IMG/VR virus record: IMGVR_UViG_3300048588_000276
Span: 1 to 40,330 of that record
Length of the DNA: 40,330 nt
DNA from: a virus
Direction: 5' to 3' (one strand)
Made by a program: the position numbers and the translations under genes. Below the pieces are notes generated by a model that ran no database searches, was not told the origin of the DNA, and saw only the letters and a list, made by a program, of their open reading frames with translations. Every line of letters starts with the position of its first letter. The stretch's first letter is position 1. Positions 23,099 to 30,386 of the stretch are shown here, one piece after another.

Positions 23099-24209
23099 CG
23101 TCGATGCCGCGGTGCTGGCCGCGATCCGGAGCTCGCACGTCACGGTGCTGGCACGCGTCTCGGCGCTGACCGCGGACGGCTCGATCGTGGGCACCTGGGG
23201 CGCGGGCGACGAACGCCTCGAGGATGGCTCGGTCACCTTCGACCGGACGCGCGCGGCGCGGCGGTCTGCGGTCCTGACGCTCGCGAACCCGACGGGCGAC
23301 CTGGCACCCAGGGAGGCGGGGGACCCGTTCTTCACCGGCGAGCGGATCCGGTGCGAGCGGGGGATCGTGCTGCCGTCCGGCATCGCCTGGATCCCGCTGT
23401 TCGAGGGCGTGGTGACCGACTTCCGGGCGACCAGCACCGGGCACCTGGCGGTGTCGGCGCAGGATCCCTTCTGGCTGTGCCAGCAGCCCCTCGGGGACCT
23501 GGTCACCCTCTCGACCGGCACGCGGGCGGAGGACGCCGTCAGGACGTTCCTGGAGCCTGTGCTGGGCGATGACTCCCCCTGGTCGCTCGACGGCTACGGA
23601 CGCACCCTGACGGCCCCGCGCTCCTTCCTCGAGGACGATGACCGCCTCGCGTCGATCGTGGGCCTGGTGAGCGACCTGGGGCTCGAGCTGTACGCGGACC
23701 GGCGCGGCCGACCGGTGCTGCGGCCGCGGACGGACCCGACCACGGCGGCCACCGTCCGCACGTTCCGGGACGACGAGGACGCCTGGATGCTGGAGCTGTC
23801 GCGCTCGGGTGCCCGGCTGCCATACAACCGGGTCATCGTGGTGAGCGCGAGCCCGTCGGGTGCCGTGCTGCGCGCGGAGGCGGAGGTCACCGATCCCGCA
23901 TCGCCCATCCACCGGGACCGGATCGGCCTGCGCACCGCGCCCATCCATCGCTCGGCGCAGATCCCGGACCAGGCGACCGCCAACGCCGTGGCCCGGGCGC
24001 TGCTCGTGGAGTACGCGCTCGTCGTCGACGCGGTCGGCGGATCCGCGGTCCCGGACCCGACGCTCGACGAGGACGACGTCGTCGCCTTCGAGGACGAACC
24101 GAGCGGCACGGCCGGCCGGTATCGCATCGACCAGGTGACGCACCCCCTGGCCATGGGGCCGATGTCGCTCGCGACCACCCGGGTCGCGCCGATCTTCCTG
24201 ACCGCATGA
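23091..24209 (+). CDS. Tail hub / DUF5047-like minor tail protein, 372 aa
   Basis: ATG 23091 overlaps the previous stop (ATGTATGA). The N-terminus (SHVTVLARVSALTADGSIVG, then VTFDRTRAARRSAVLTLANP) and the central FLEDDDRLASIVGLVSDLGL, ELYADRRGRPVLRPR follow the pattern of actinophage minor tail proteins of the DUF5047/hub class, which resemble the gp27-like domain of baseplate hubs. It would close the tail tube and bind the fibre. No enzymatic motif is visible. The fibre gene overlaps its end (ATGA). Confidence 0.78.
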   Translation: MYDVDAAVLAAIRSSHVTVLARVSALTADGSIVGTWGAGDERLEDGSVTFDRTRAARRSAVLTLANPTGDLAPREAGDPFFTGERIRCERGIVLPSGIAWIPLFEGVVTDFRATSTGHLAVSAQDPFWLCQQPLGDLVTLSTGTRAEDAVRTFLEPVLGDDSPWSLDGYGRTLTAPRSFLEDDDRLASIVGLVSDLGLELYADRRGRPVLRPRTDPTTAATVRTFRDDEDAWMLELSRSGARLPYNRVIVVSASPSGAVLRAEAEVTDPASPIHRDRIGLRTAPIHRSAQIPDQATANAVARALLVEYALVVDAVGGSAVPDPTLDEDDVVAFEDEPSGTAGRYRIDQVTHPLAMGPMSLATTRVAPIFLTA

Positions 24210-25834
24210 ACGCCGAGCTCATCCGCCGGCTGCACCGCATCGTGGATGCGCGCATCGACGCACGCGATCGCGACCGCCCGCGCCTCGAGCGGCTGCGGGG
24301 CGTGGTGACCGCGGTGTCGCCGCAGCTGCGGGTGGTGTCGGCCCGGCTCGACGGCTCCCGGCGCGAGCACCCCTTCATCCCCTACGGCGCGCTGCCGGTC
24401 CAGCCGGTGGTGGGCGACGAGGTCGTGGTGGAGCGGACGCGCGACGGCTGGGCATTCCTGTCGGACGTGCTGGGCCGCGATCCCATCCGCTTCCCCCACC
24501 CGTCCGACTGGGGCGTCACCGGGCTCGGGGTCAAGGACGACACCGACGCCCTGGTGCGGATGTTCGAGGACGGCGGGGAGGGCATCCTCATCATCCCCGA
24601 GGGCTCCTACCTGGTCGCCCACGCGGGGGCCAATGCCGGCGGCGTCTCGGCGTACCTGGACCGGAGTCTGCGGGTCATCGCCTCCTCGAGGGCGCGCTTC
24701 TTCACCGACGGGCTCGACAACGACATGATCGGCCTGTCGTGCGGGCCCGGCATCGCCACGGGCGACTGGATCCAGGTGGACTGGTGGGGCGGCCACTTCG
24801 ACATGCGCCGCCAGAAGGGCTCCACGTCCAAGCCGTTCGACGCCTACTACCCGGCGGTCGACCAGGGCGAATCGGCGACCTGCGACGGCCTGTCGTTCCA
24901 TGGCACCTACACCCGGAGCGGCACCCCCTACGTCGGCATGTTCGCCCGGGTCACCGCGGCGGTGTTCCACGCCGGGACCCACTGGGAGACGGGCGGCGGG
25001 GACAGCGCGATCTACATGCAGGCGCGCGGCGAGATCGTCGGGTGCGACTTCACCGGGTGCCGCGACCTCGCGGTCTATGGCTCGGGCGATGGGACCGGCC
25101 TGGCGTACCCGATCACCGTCCGGAGCAGCCACTTCGTCAACTGCTTCCACGGGGCGGGCGTGAAGCGCGGGGTGCGGGGCTTCCAGATCCTCGACAACGA
25201 CTTCACGAACTGCGTGCGAGCCATCACCATCGACCCGGTCACCGAGCACCTGATGCAGGGCATCGTGCGCGGCAACACCGGGCGTCGCTGCAACGTCGCG
25301 GTGCACCTCAACTACTGCGAGGATTCCGTGGTCGTCGAGAACCTCTTCGAGGACGCCGGCGCCACGACGCAGGACGGGACGCCCGAGGAGCTCGCGGTGG
25401 CCATGGCGGGCGTGAAGCTCCAGGCATGCACCCGGGTCGACGTCATCCGCAACCGGAACATGGGCGTGGACGCGGCGTCCGCGGCAGCCTGGTCATCGGA
25501 CCGGCCCATGCTCGTGGCCGGTGCGATGAACCCCGGCAGCGGCAGCGTGGCCAGCACCGACTGCCGCTTCGAGCGCAACCGGGGGTCGGGCTGGAAGTCC
25601 GTCGGCCCGGCGGACGACGCGACCAACGTGTGGATAGACAACACCGACCCGACCGCCACCACGGCGTCGGTGGCCACCGGCGCCACCTTCGAGCGGGCCG
25701 GGACGTTGCCCACCGCGGCCGCTGCCTACCGGGGGAAGACGGTGATCGTGGCAGGCGGCGCAGGCGTGGCCGATGCCGTGTGGGTGTGCATCAAGAACGC
25801 GGCCGACGCCTTCGAGTGGGTCCAGGCGGCGTAG
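24206..25834 (+). CDS. Beta-helix tail fibre / tailspike, 542 aa
   Basis: Residues 1-90 form an OB-like adaptor (LRGVVTAVSPQLRVVSARLD, VVGDEVVVERTRDGWAFLS). From about 100 the pectate-lyase-3 start is seen (GVTGLGVKDDTDALVRMFED, GILIIPEGSYLV). A parallel beta-helix runs to about 470, with coils such as FVNCFHGAGVKRG and GFQILDNDFTNCVRAITID. The C-terminus (YRGKTVIVAGGAGVADAVWV) resembles a small receptor-binding tip module common in fibres. It may bind or cleave cell-surface polysaccharide. Catalytic residues cannot be assigned from sequence alone. Confidence 0.87.
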   Translation: MNAELIRRLHRIVDARIDARDRDRPRLERLRGVVTAVSPQLRVVSARLDGSRREHPFIPYGALPVQPVVGDEVVVERTRDGWAFLSDVLGRDPIRFPHPSDWGVTGLGVKDDTDALVRMFEDGGEGILIIPEGSYLVAHAGANAGGVSAYLDRSLRVIASSRARFFTDGLDNDMIGLSCGPGIATGDWIQVDWWGGHFDMRRQKGSTSKPFDAYYPAVDQGESATCDGLSFHGTYTRSGTPYVGMFARVTAAVFHAGTHWETGGGDSAIYMQARGEIVGCDFTGCRDLAVYGSGDGTGLAYPITVRSSHFVNCFHGAGVKRGVRGFQILDNDFTNCVRAITIDPVTEHLMQGIVRGNTGRRCNVAVHLNYCEDSVVVENLFEDAGATTQDGTPEELAVAMAGVKLQACTRVDVIRNRNMGVDAASAAAWSSDRPMLVAGAMNPGSGSVASTDCRFERNRGSGWKSVGPADDATNVWIDNTDPTATTASVATGATFERAGTLPTAAAAYRGKTVIVAGGAGVADAVWVCIKNAADAFEWVQAA

Positions 25835-25838
25835 GCTG

Positions 25839-25855
25839 GCGCGGGCTTTCCGCGC
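25839..25855. terminator. Small 6-bp hairpin after the fibre gene
   Basis: GCGCGG (25839-25844) and CCGCGC (25850-25855) pair around GCTTT in the 35-bp gap between the fibre and the last tail gene. It is weak for termination and may only modulate expression of the downstream gene, whose AAGGAGTG ribosome binding site follows directly. Confidence 0.35.
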
Positions 25856-25869
25856 GGAAGGAGTGAACG

Positions 25870-26244
25870 ATGGCAGCAGAGCGCCTCGAGGCGATCGCCG
25901 ACGAGCGGATCCGCCTGTGGCAGGCCGTGGATGTGAGTGATGCCCGGGCGTGCGTGATCGAGGGCAACACCTTCCTGGACTGCCGGGCCATCGTCGGTCC
26001 GGGAGAGGACGCGCAGGCCTGTCTGGGGTCGCCTGGCGCGGCGGCACCAGGGACCGTCCGGATCTCGATGGCGCCCGTGTTCTCGTGGGGCTCGCCGCTG
26101 GCCATCGAGCCTGAGCCGGGGATCACCATCACCATGGACTTCAGCGGTGGTCCGATGGTCGTCCGGACCAAGCCACGCTGGTGGCAGCTGCTCGCTTGGA
26201 TCCGCGCGTTCCGCGACCTGGCCCGGATGCCGGTGGAGCGGTAG
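25870..26244 (+). CDS. Last late gene; beta-helix-like fragment protein, 124 aa
   Basis: ATG 25870 follows GGAAGGAGTG. Residues 18-42 (AVDVSDARACVIEGNTFLDC) read like one coil of the beta-helix in the preceding fibre. The rest is different (APVFSWGSPLAIEPEPG, then PRWWQLLAWIRAFRDLARMP). It could be a fibre-associated accessory protein, a fibre chaperone or a decayed duplicate of the fibre. No family is recognised. It ends the rightward late operon. Confidence 0.6.
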   Translation: MAAERLEAIADERIRLWQAVDVSDARACVIEGNTFLDCRAIVGPGEDAQACLGSPGAAAPGTVRISMAPVFSWGSPLAIEPEPGITITMDFSGGPMVVRTKPRWWQLLAWIRAFRDLARMPVER

Positions 26245-26354
26245 GATCGGACCCTGCGCCGGTAGACCAGCTGCAGAGGTCTGCGAAGCCCGCGATTCAG
26301 GGCTAGTGGGTCAAGCCGAGGGGAAGCTCTCACCTCATCGCCCGGTCATCCGGA

Positions 26355-26372
26355 GCTGGGTGGCCACCCAGC
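26355..26372. repeat. Perfect 18-bp palindrome between late operon and cargo unit
   Basis: GCTGGGTGGCCACCCAGC reads the same on both strands, with no spacer. It lies 111 bp after the last tail gene and 25 bp before the strong terminator hairpin. It could be a protein-binding site, a second stem adding to bidirectional termination or part of an attachment or resolution site. Nothing else in the sequence decides between these. Confidence 0.6.
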
Positions 26373-26396
26373 CGGCGCAGGTCGCGACCGGAAAGA

Positions 26397-26433
26397 CAGG
26401 AGCCCCACCCATGGCCGATGGATGGGGCTCCTG
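26397..26433. terminator. Strong bidirectional terminator, 16-bp stem
   Basis: Arms 26397-26412 and 26418-26433 pair with one mismatch around a 5-base loop (GGCCG); the outer 11 pairs are perfect. It lies between the converging late operon (plus) and the glycosyltransferase unit (minus). On the minus strand the stem is followed by TCTTTCC, a short T-rich stretch. The position and stability make termination for both directions very likely. Confidence 0.82.
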
Positions 26434-26460
26434 CCGCGCTGACCGGACCCCGTCCCTCAC

Positions 26461-26661
26461 TTAAGTGGACGTTCTGCCCTGGCCGCGGCAGGCAGATGGC
26501 TGATCCGGCTGGGGGCATGCTACCACCACGGGTGGCACCGGACGCCGGGGACTTCCGGGGTAGGCCAGGCTGTACCGTCGGGGCTCGATGCAGCGGCGCA
26601 CGGCGCGGACCTGCTCGGCGATGCGGCGGACCGTGGTCGGGTCGGACGGGTCCTGCTTCAT
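26461..26661 (-). CDS. Small basic protein coupled to glycosyltransferase, 66 aa
   Basis: The start at 26661 overlaps the glycosyltransferase stop (ATGA), which supports real translation. The first 35 residues are helical and basic (MKQDPSDPTTVRRIAEQVRA, then VRRCIEPRRYSLAYPG). The rest is Pro-rich and has two Cys. No family or membrane segment is recognised. It may be an accessory factor of the transferase. The strong terminator lies 28 bases after its stop. Confidence 0.65.
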   Translation of the reverse strand: MKQDPSDPTTVRRIAEQVRAVRRCIEPRRYSLAYPGSPRRPVPPVVVACPQPDQPSACRGQGRTST

Positions 26662-27599
26662 CCGTCGGTGTACAGCCCGGCACGGTCGCGGACGCCGGAC
26701 CAGTGCCCGGCGGCGTTGTAGCTCGCGGGCTGGCGTCGCATCCATCCGCCCTGTCGGTCCGCCGTCCCCCACGCGGTCTCCGACGGCACGACCAGCACCT
26801 CGCGAGACGCCCCGTCGCCGAGACGATGCAACAGCCGTTTCGGGATCTGGGCGCCCGTCACCGCCGACACGCCCGCCTCCAGCCGACCCTCGACATTCGA
26901 GAGGGCGATCCCGAGCGCATCGCTCCAGAACCGGTGGCCGGGCGGTCCGGCGATGAACGAGACGGAGACCTCGGTCCGCCAGTTCGGGACCGTCGGCGCG
27001 TGTCGCGTGAGGACCGCGCGCGTCTCGGCCGTGAGCCCACCCAGGAACGAGACCAGCGGTCGGTTCTTGAGGTCGGCATAGGCGCCACCGTGGTGCACCA
27101 TCAGGGCGAGCCGGTACAGGTCGGACCGCATCGCGGGCAGCCGACACGCCCGGACGGCGGCGTGCAGCCGGTCTGTCGAGGGCCCGAGGTCCTCGCGTTC
27201 CAGCGCCGCGCGATCCCAGACGCGCACGTCATGCGCCGGGTGCAGCCGACGCCATCCGTCGATGGTGGCCGCGACGTCGTCCGGCGGTGGCGCGCCACCG
27301 TCAGCAGGGTCCAGCCAGATGGTGTGGAGGACACGGGGGATGTGGGCGACCCCTCCGGGCGTCGCGATCGTGTCCAGCACCATCCCGCTGGCGACCGTCC
27401 GGCGCGCCCATTCTGCATCGCGCGTCACGACGTACATGCGATCGGTGTCGCCGGTCACCGGATCGGTCGCTCCGACCGCGAAGACGTGGTGGTCCGGCAG
27501 CAGTACCGGGTACCGGGCCTCGAAGTCGCGCCCGAACACGCGGTAGTGGTGTCGCACATGCAGATATCCGTGCAGGTGCACCACGGCAGGCCGCAACAC
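26658..27599 (-). CDS. OCH1/Gly_transf_sug-like glycosyltransferase, 313 aa
   Basis: GTG at 27599 follows GAGGAGG. Residues 87-98 (IPRVLHTIWLDP), 115-129 (GWRRLHPAHDVRVWD), 158-175 (RSDLYRLALMVHHGGAYA) and the later FIAGPPGHRFWSDAL match the sugar-binding-DXD glycosyltransferase family (GT-A fold). The metal motif, usually Y.D.D, is here YADLK: D176 is kept but the second Asp is replaced by K178. An 86-residue N-terminal extension of unknown fold precedes the domain. The gene runs against its late neighbours, with its own candidate promoter and terminator, as expected for a lysogeny-expressed cargo gene. It may modify a cell-surface or virion glycan. The acceptor is unknown. Confidence 0.85.
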   Translation of the reverse strand: MLRPAVVHLHGYLHVRHHYRVFGRDFEARYPVLLPDHHVFAVGATDPVTGDTDRMYVVTRDAEWARRTVASGMVLDTIATPGGVAHIPRVLHTIWLDPADGGAPPPDDVAATIDGWRRLHPAHDVRVWDRAALEREDLGPSTDRLHAAVRACRLPAMRSDLYRLALMVHHGGAYADLKNRPLVSFLGGLTAETRAVLTRHAPTVPNWRTEVSVSFIAGPPGHRFWSDALGIALSNVEGRLEAGVSAVTGAQIPKRLLHRLGDGASREVLVVPSETAWGTADRQGGWMRRQPASYNAAGHWSGVRDRAGLYTDG

Positions 27600-27739
27600 T
27601 CCGGCGCCTCCTCGGCTCTGGCCTCACCCATCCCAGGCTCCTCCATCACACCTTCGTCCCCCCGTCCATCCGCATTCCCGGCTACGTACACAACCCGTGG
27701 CCCGGTGACGTTTCCATTTCGCTCACAGACCTTGCGTGT

Positions 27740-27768
27740 GCCATACAGCTGACGCGACCATTTGCCAA
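27740..27768 (-). promoter_or_regulatory. Candidate promoter for glycosyltransferase unit
   Basis: On the minus strand TTGGCA (27768-27763) and TATGGC (27745-27740) are separated by 17 bases. The -35 box has five of six consensus matches and the -10 box three. The predicted leader to GTG 27599 would be about 130 bases. The surrounding 27640-27818 spacer is less G+C-rich than its neighbours, as is common for promoter regions. Confidence 0.45.
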
Positions 27769-27818
27769 CATCCCGACTCCGAAGGAACCACGGACGCTGG
27801 TGATGGAGGGACGCCTGG

Positions 27819-28037
27819 ATGGATGAGCTGGACCCGCGGGTGCGGGCGATCCTGGATGAGCACGAGGCGGACGCGGTCATCGCGGAGCTCATGCTGACCG
27901 TCTTCGAAGCGAAGGCGCTGGCACGGCGGAGATTGGCCGGGCTGGAGCCGGTGCCCGTCCCGCGTCCTGCCGCTCTAGCTCTTCTGCATCGCGCACGGCA
28001 TCGTCCAGGCGCTCATCGTCAGTCAGCGGCGGGTTGA
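27819..28037 (+). CDS. Small hypothetical protein convergent with repressor, 72 aa
   Basis: A GGAGGG ribosome binding site stands eight bases before ATG 27819. The first 50 residues look genuine and acidic/helical (MDELDPRVRAILDEHEADAV, then IAELMLTVFEAKALARRRLA). The end (from about residue 50) is poor-quality sequence opposite the repressor gene. It overlaps the repressor's 3' end by about 149 bases, tail to tail. It sits between the cargo unit and the repressor, so a lysogenic function is possible. No family is recognised. Confidence 0.55.
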   Translation: MDELDPRVRAILDEHEADAVIAELMLTVFEAKALARRRLAGLEPVPVPRPAALALLHRARHRPGAHRQSAAG

Positions 28038-28263
28038 TCAACCACGCGGGCGGGAGCGATAGCAGCCGCGCGAGCGGCTCCAGCTTGTCGCTCGGCACGG
28101 GGCGCTCGCCCGACTCCCATCGCGACACCGTGGAGATGGACTTAGCGCTGTAACCGAGCGCCTCGCAGACGGCCTCCAGGGTGAGGTCGCGACGCAGGCG
28201 GGCGCGCTCGATCCAGTAGCCACGTCGGCGTCTGGTCGCGAGCTGCTCTTCCTTGGTCGCCAT
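27889..28263 (-). CDS. CI-like XRE repressor, 124 aa
   Basis: The start at 28263 is preferred to an in-frame ATG at 28362 that lies inside the divergent gene. Residues 17-77 form an XRE HTH: RRDLTLEAVCEALGYSAKSI, SRWESGERPVPSDKLEPLAR, ending LLSLPPAWLINP. A short acidic helix follows (DDERLDDAVRDAEELERQ) and the last 25 residues are low complexity. There is no LexA/S24 peptidase domain, so induction should not use self-cleavage. It faces the Cro-like gene and probably maintains lysogeny. The -10-like TAGTTT lies eight bases before the ATG, suggesting a leaderless message. Confidence 0.88.
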   Translation of the reverse strand: MATKEEQLATRRRRGYWIERARLRRDLTLEAVCEALGYSAKSISTVSRWESGERPVPSDKLEPLARLLSLPPAWLINPPLTDDERLDDAVRDAEELERQDAGRAPAPARPISAVPAPSLRRRSA

Positions 28264-28371
28264 CACGGCAGAAACTAGCCGGAGTGGCGGATGGTGGACT
28301 GACATGCACCCGTCCGCTTGACAAGTCAAAACCTTGTCGGCTAGTGTACGCCAATGCGGCAAGAACTTGTC
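28264..28371. promoter_or_regulatory. Divergent immunity promoters and operators
   Basis: On the plus strand TTGACA (28318-28323) and TAGTGT (28342-28347) with an 18-base spacer end six bases before ATG 28354, predicting a leaderless Cro-like mRNA. On the minus strand TAGTTT (28277-28272) lies eight bases before the repressor ATG. Both -10 boxes lie in the same context, CGGCTAGTnT. Dyads are TTGAC-AA-GTCAA (28318-28329) over the -35, GACAAG/CTTGTC (28320-28338), and CAAG-AA-CTTG (28360-28369) in the start of the Cro gene. These are likely repressor and Cro operators. Confidence 0.72.
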
Positions 28372-28572
28372 ACCCCCACCGATCCGGTCGGCCTCCGGCT
28401 CAAACTGGCCCGCATCCGGGCGAACCGGAAGCAGTACGAGGTCGCCGCCAAGGTCGGCGTCTCGGGCACGATCCTGTCACGCATCGAGGCGGGCGTCATC
28501 GAGCCGAAGCCCGACCTGCTGGTCCGTCTCTGGGCCGAGCTGGGCGGTGAGCCCGTCGAGGCAGTGGCATGA
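28354..28572 (+). CDS. Cro-like XRE regulator, 72 aa
   Basis: ATG 28354 lies six bases after a -10 box, so translation is probably leaderless. The product is a single XRE HTH: VGLRLKLARIRANRKQYEVA, AKVGVSGTILSRIEAGVIEP, then a helix DLLVRLWAELGG. Small size, divergent orientation to the repressor and position at the head of the early operon all match Cro. It would repress the repressor gene and commit to lytic growth. Confidence 0.87.
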   Translation: MRQELVTPTDPVGLRLKLARIRANRKQYEVAAKVGVSGTILSRIEAGVIEPKPDLLVRLWAELGGEPVEAVA

Positions 28573-29499
28573 CCACGGACACCCTCGCCCGGTATGTGGT
28601 CGCCCATCCTCGCAACACCGAGTGTCGCTACCGCCACGGCCCCGACGCGTATGTCCGCGCCGACGATGGCCGCCCGCGTTGCCGCGTCTGCCAGGTGCGG
28701 CGCCAGTCCGGGAAGTACCGAGCGACGGGGGTGCCGGCCCGGGCCACGAGCGCGCGCATCGGTCAGGCCACGGCCACCAAGACCGAGCGCAACGCGGCCA
28801 TCGTCGCGGGCATCGCGGCAGGCCGCATGGCCTCGGACGTCGCCGCCGAGCACGGCATCTCGCGCGAGCGGGCACGCCAGATCTGGACCCGTGCGACGGG
28901 GCTCCCCGTCCCGTCATCGGGTCAGCTTTGCCGCCGCTGCGGTGGCCGGTTCGTCGGCGACCCGGGCGAGCACACGAAGGACCCCGACCACCTGGCAGCC
29001 ATCGACCGGCGCAGGGCGATGCGGCGCGAGCGGACCATCCAGCGGTGGTGGGACTCGCTGATGGTGGGCGACTGCTGGGAGGGCCCGCGTAGCTCGATCG
29101 GCTACGCGACCTCACCGCTGAGTCGTCCCCGGCAGGGGGCACCAATACGTCTGGGAGACGCTGGTCGGTCCCATCCCCGCCGGCCTCGAGCTCGACCACC
29201 TGTGCCGGAACCGAGCGTGCGTCAACCCCGACCACCTGGAGCCGGTGACCCACGCGGAGAACATCCATCGGTCACCCATCCACATCATGTCGCGGATCTC
29301 GATGCGCCGCCCGCAGCTACGGCGGCAGCGTTCGACCCGCACCCACTGCAAGCACGGCCACAGCCTTGCGGACGCCTACGTCTCGGATGGCTACCGCCAG
29401 TGCCGCCCGTGCCAGCAGGCCGCCGTGCGCCGCTATCAGGAGCGCCGACGTGCCGCTCGCATGACCACCCCCGCCCCCGTCCCCCAGGAGGCCGCATGA
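28569..29499 (+). pseudogene. HNH_3 endonuclease gene interrupted by a one-base frameshift
   Basis: The frame from ATG 28569 encodes a Cys/His module (CRYRHGPDAYVRADDG, then CRVC), an HTH-like helix (MASDVAAEHGISRERARQIW) and the start of an HNH region (VGDCWEGPRSSIGYATSP). The HNH core continues in the +1 frame: [20 protein letters not shown], then [14 protein letters not shown], with a second Cys/His module [20 protein letters not shown]. The shift lies between 29122 and 29142, probably one extra G in GGGGG (29135-29139). The +1 frame has a stop at 29119 and no usable start, so the halves belong together. The next gene overlaps its stop at 29499 (ATGA), showing the +1 ending is the original one. 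It could be an assembly error, a real lesion or a programmed shift. Confidence 0.85.
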
Positions 29500-29708
29500 C
29501 CGCCCGCGCCCGCAGCCCGCGCCTGCCACGCCACCGGATGGCGCCGGGGCAGCTGACCCTTGAGAGCGCGATGGCCCGCGCCCAGCAGCGGTACCCGGAG
29601 GCCGTGCGCTTCCACCGGACCCGGAACGCCGAGCAGGTGCTCGCGCTCCTCCCCGGTGGCTCGCAGGTCCCGGCGGCACCCGCGGCCGCGAAGGCGGTGG
29701 CGGCGTGA
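29496..29708 (+). CDS. Small hypothetical protein, 70 aa
   Basis: ATG 29496 overlaps the HNH stop. The sequence is basic at first ([20 protein letters not shown]), then helical ([20 protein letters not shown]), with an Ala/Pro-rich tail. It shares its frame with the first half of the shifted HNH gene, so automatic annotation will fuse the two into one false 379-residue protein. No family is recognised. Confidence 0.65.
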   Translation: MTARARSPRLPRHRMAPGQLTLESAMARAQQRYPEAVRFHRTRNAEQVLALLPGGSQVPAAPAAAKAVAA

Positions 29709-29959
29709 GCAAGACGCTGTCCGTCGGCGAGATCTGGGCTCGCGAGCACGGGCGCCCCTTCCCAGAGGCGGACGCGACCAACCGGAGCATGTGCCGCATC
29801 TTCGCCAGCGCCCATGAGGAAGGCGCTCAGATCGTGCTCGACGTCACGCCGGAGATGTTCGAGGCCATCTTCCTCGAACTGGAGGCGGACGCCCCGTGCG
29901 GCATCTGTCACCGGAACCCCTGCGCATGGCAGGCCGACCCGAAAGCGGCCCGCGCATGA
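29705..29959 (+). CDS. Hypothetical protein with CxxC, 84 aa
   Basis: GTG 29705 overlaps the previous stop. The product reads SVGEIWAREHGRPFPEADAT, a helical middle QIVLDVTPEMFEAIFLELEA and a Cys-rich end APCGICHRNPCAWQ (CxxCxxxxC), which may bind zinc. No named family. It is part of the early operon of small proteins. Confidence 0.68.
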   Translation: MSKTLSVGEIWAREHGRPFPEADATNRSMCRIFASAHEEGAQIVLDVTPEMFEAIFLELEADAPCGICHRNPCAWQADPKAARA

Positions 29960-30123
29960 CCGCCTACCAGTTCCGCCCCATCCGCGGCCGCCGCTTCGAC
30001 GGGTGGCGCCTGCTGGGCACGGGCATCGTCATCGGTGCCGGAGCGTTCGGCGCTGGACTGCTCGTCGCGATCGCGTGGGCCGTCTCGCTGCTGCTCCCCG
30101 CGGCCGAGAGGTATCTGCCGTGA
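29956..30123 (+). CDS. Small membrane protein, 55 aa
   Basis: ATG 29956 overlaps the previous stop. After a polar, basic start (YQFRPIRGRRFDGWR) come about 30 hydrophobic residues, GTGIVIGAGAFGAGLLVAIA and AWAVSLLLP, forming one or two transmembrane helices. Early small membrane proteins of temperate phages often act in superinfection exclusion or host physiology; here this is only a possibility. Confidence 0.65.
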   Translation: MTAYQFRPIRGRRFDGWRLLGTGIVIGAGAFGAGLLVAIAWAVSLLLPAAERYLP

Positions 30124-30386
30124 GCGACGAGAAGCGCGGCACCCAGCCAGAGACACGCAACCCTTTGCTCGCGCTTCCGGCCGCACGAGAACTCGCAGCG
30201 CTTGCCGCGAGCGACCCCCGTCTCGGAATGGCCGTTCACCGGCTGCTGCGCCAGTTGGGCGACCAGGCGCATGAGCGGGCAGAGGCGAGCTGGCGCCAGC
30301 GCAAGGGACCGATGGCTGCCTATTGGCGTGCTGTGTCGATCTATGCCCGGCACGCCGCCGCAGCATCTCGGAAGGGGAACGCATGA
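30120..30386 (+). CDS. Hypothetical helical protein, 88 aa
   Basis: GTG 30120 overlaps the previous stop. It contains NPLLALPAARELAALAASDP and RLGMAVHRLLRQLGDQAHER, followed by SWRQRKGPMAAYWRAVSIYA. It is soluble, basic and almost all helical. The repeated helices and conserved Trp/Tyr could be a DNA-binding or adaptor fold. No family is recognised. Confidence 0.65.
   Translation: MSDEKRGTQPETRNPLLALPAARELAALAASDPRLGMAVHRLLRQLGDQAHERAEASWRQRKGPMAAYWRAVSIYARHAAAASRKGNA

Noticed and set aside
18392-23521. 1709-residue open frame on the minus strand
   Set aside because: It lies opposite the large tail protein, is made of Arg/Gly/Ala/Asp-rich text with no domain and has no ribosome binding site. 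Long antisense frames are expected in high-G+C DNA.
24739-25866. 375-residue plus-strand frame inside the fibre gene
   Set aside because: It is Arg/Gly/His/Pro-rich shadow text; the beta-helix frame has clear family features.
27455-27892. Minus-strand frame with a Cys-rich stretch (ECCGLPWCTCTDICMC)
   Set aside because: It overlaps the start of the glycosyltransferase gene by about 145 bases in another frame, the rest is Ser/Thr/Arg-rich and the Cys codons arise from the shifted reading of the transferase start.
28569-29708. A single 379-residue protein
   Set aside because: The middle 120 residues are Pro/Arg-rich text, the HNH core is in the +1 frame and a separate gene starts at 29496.
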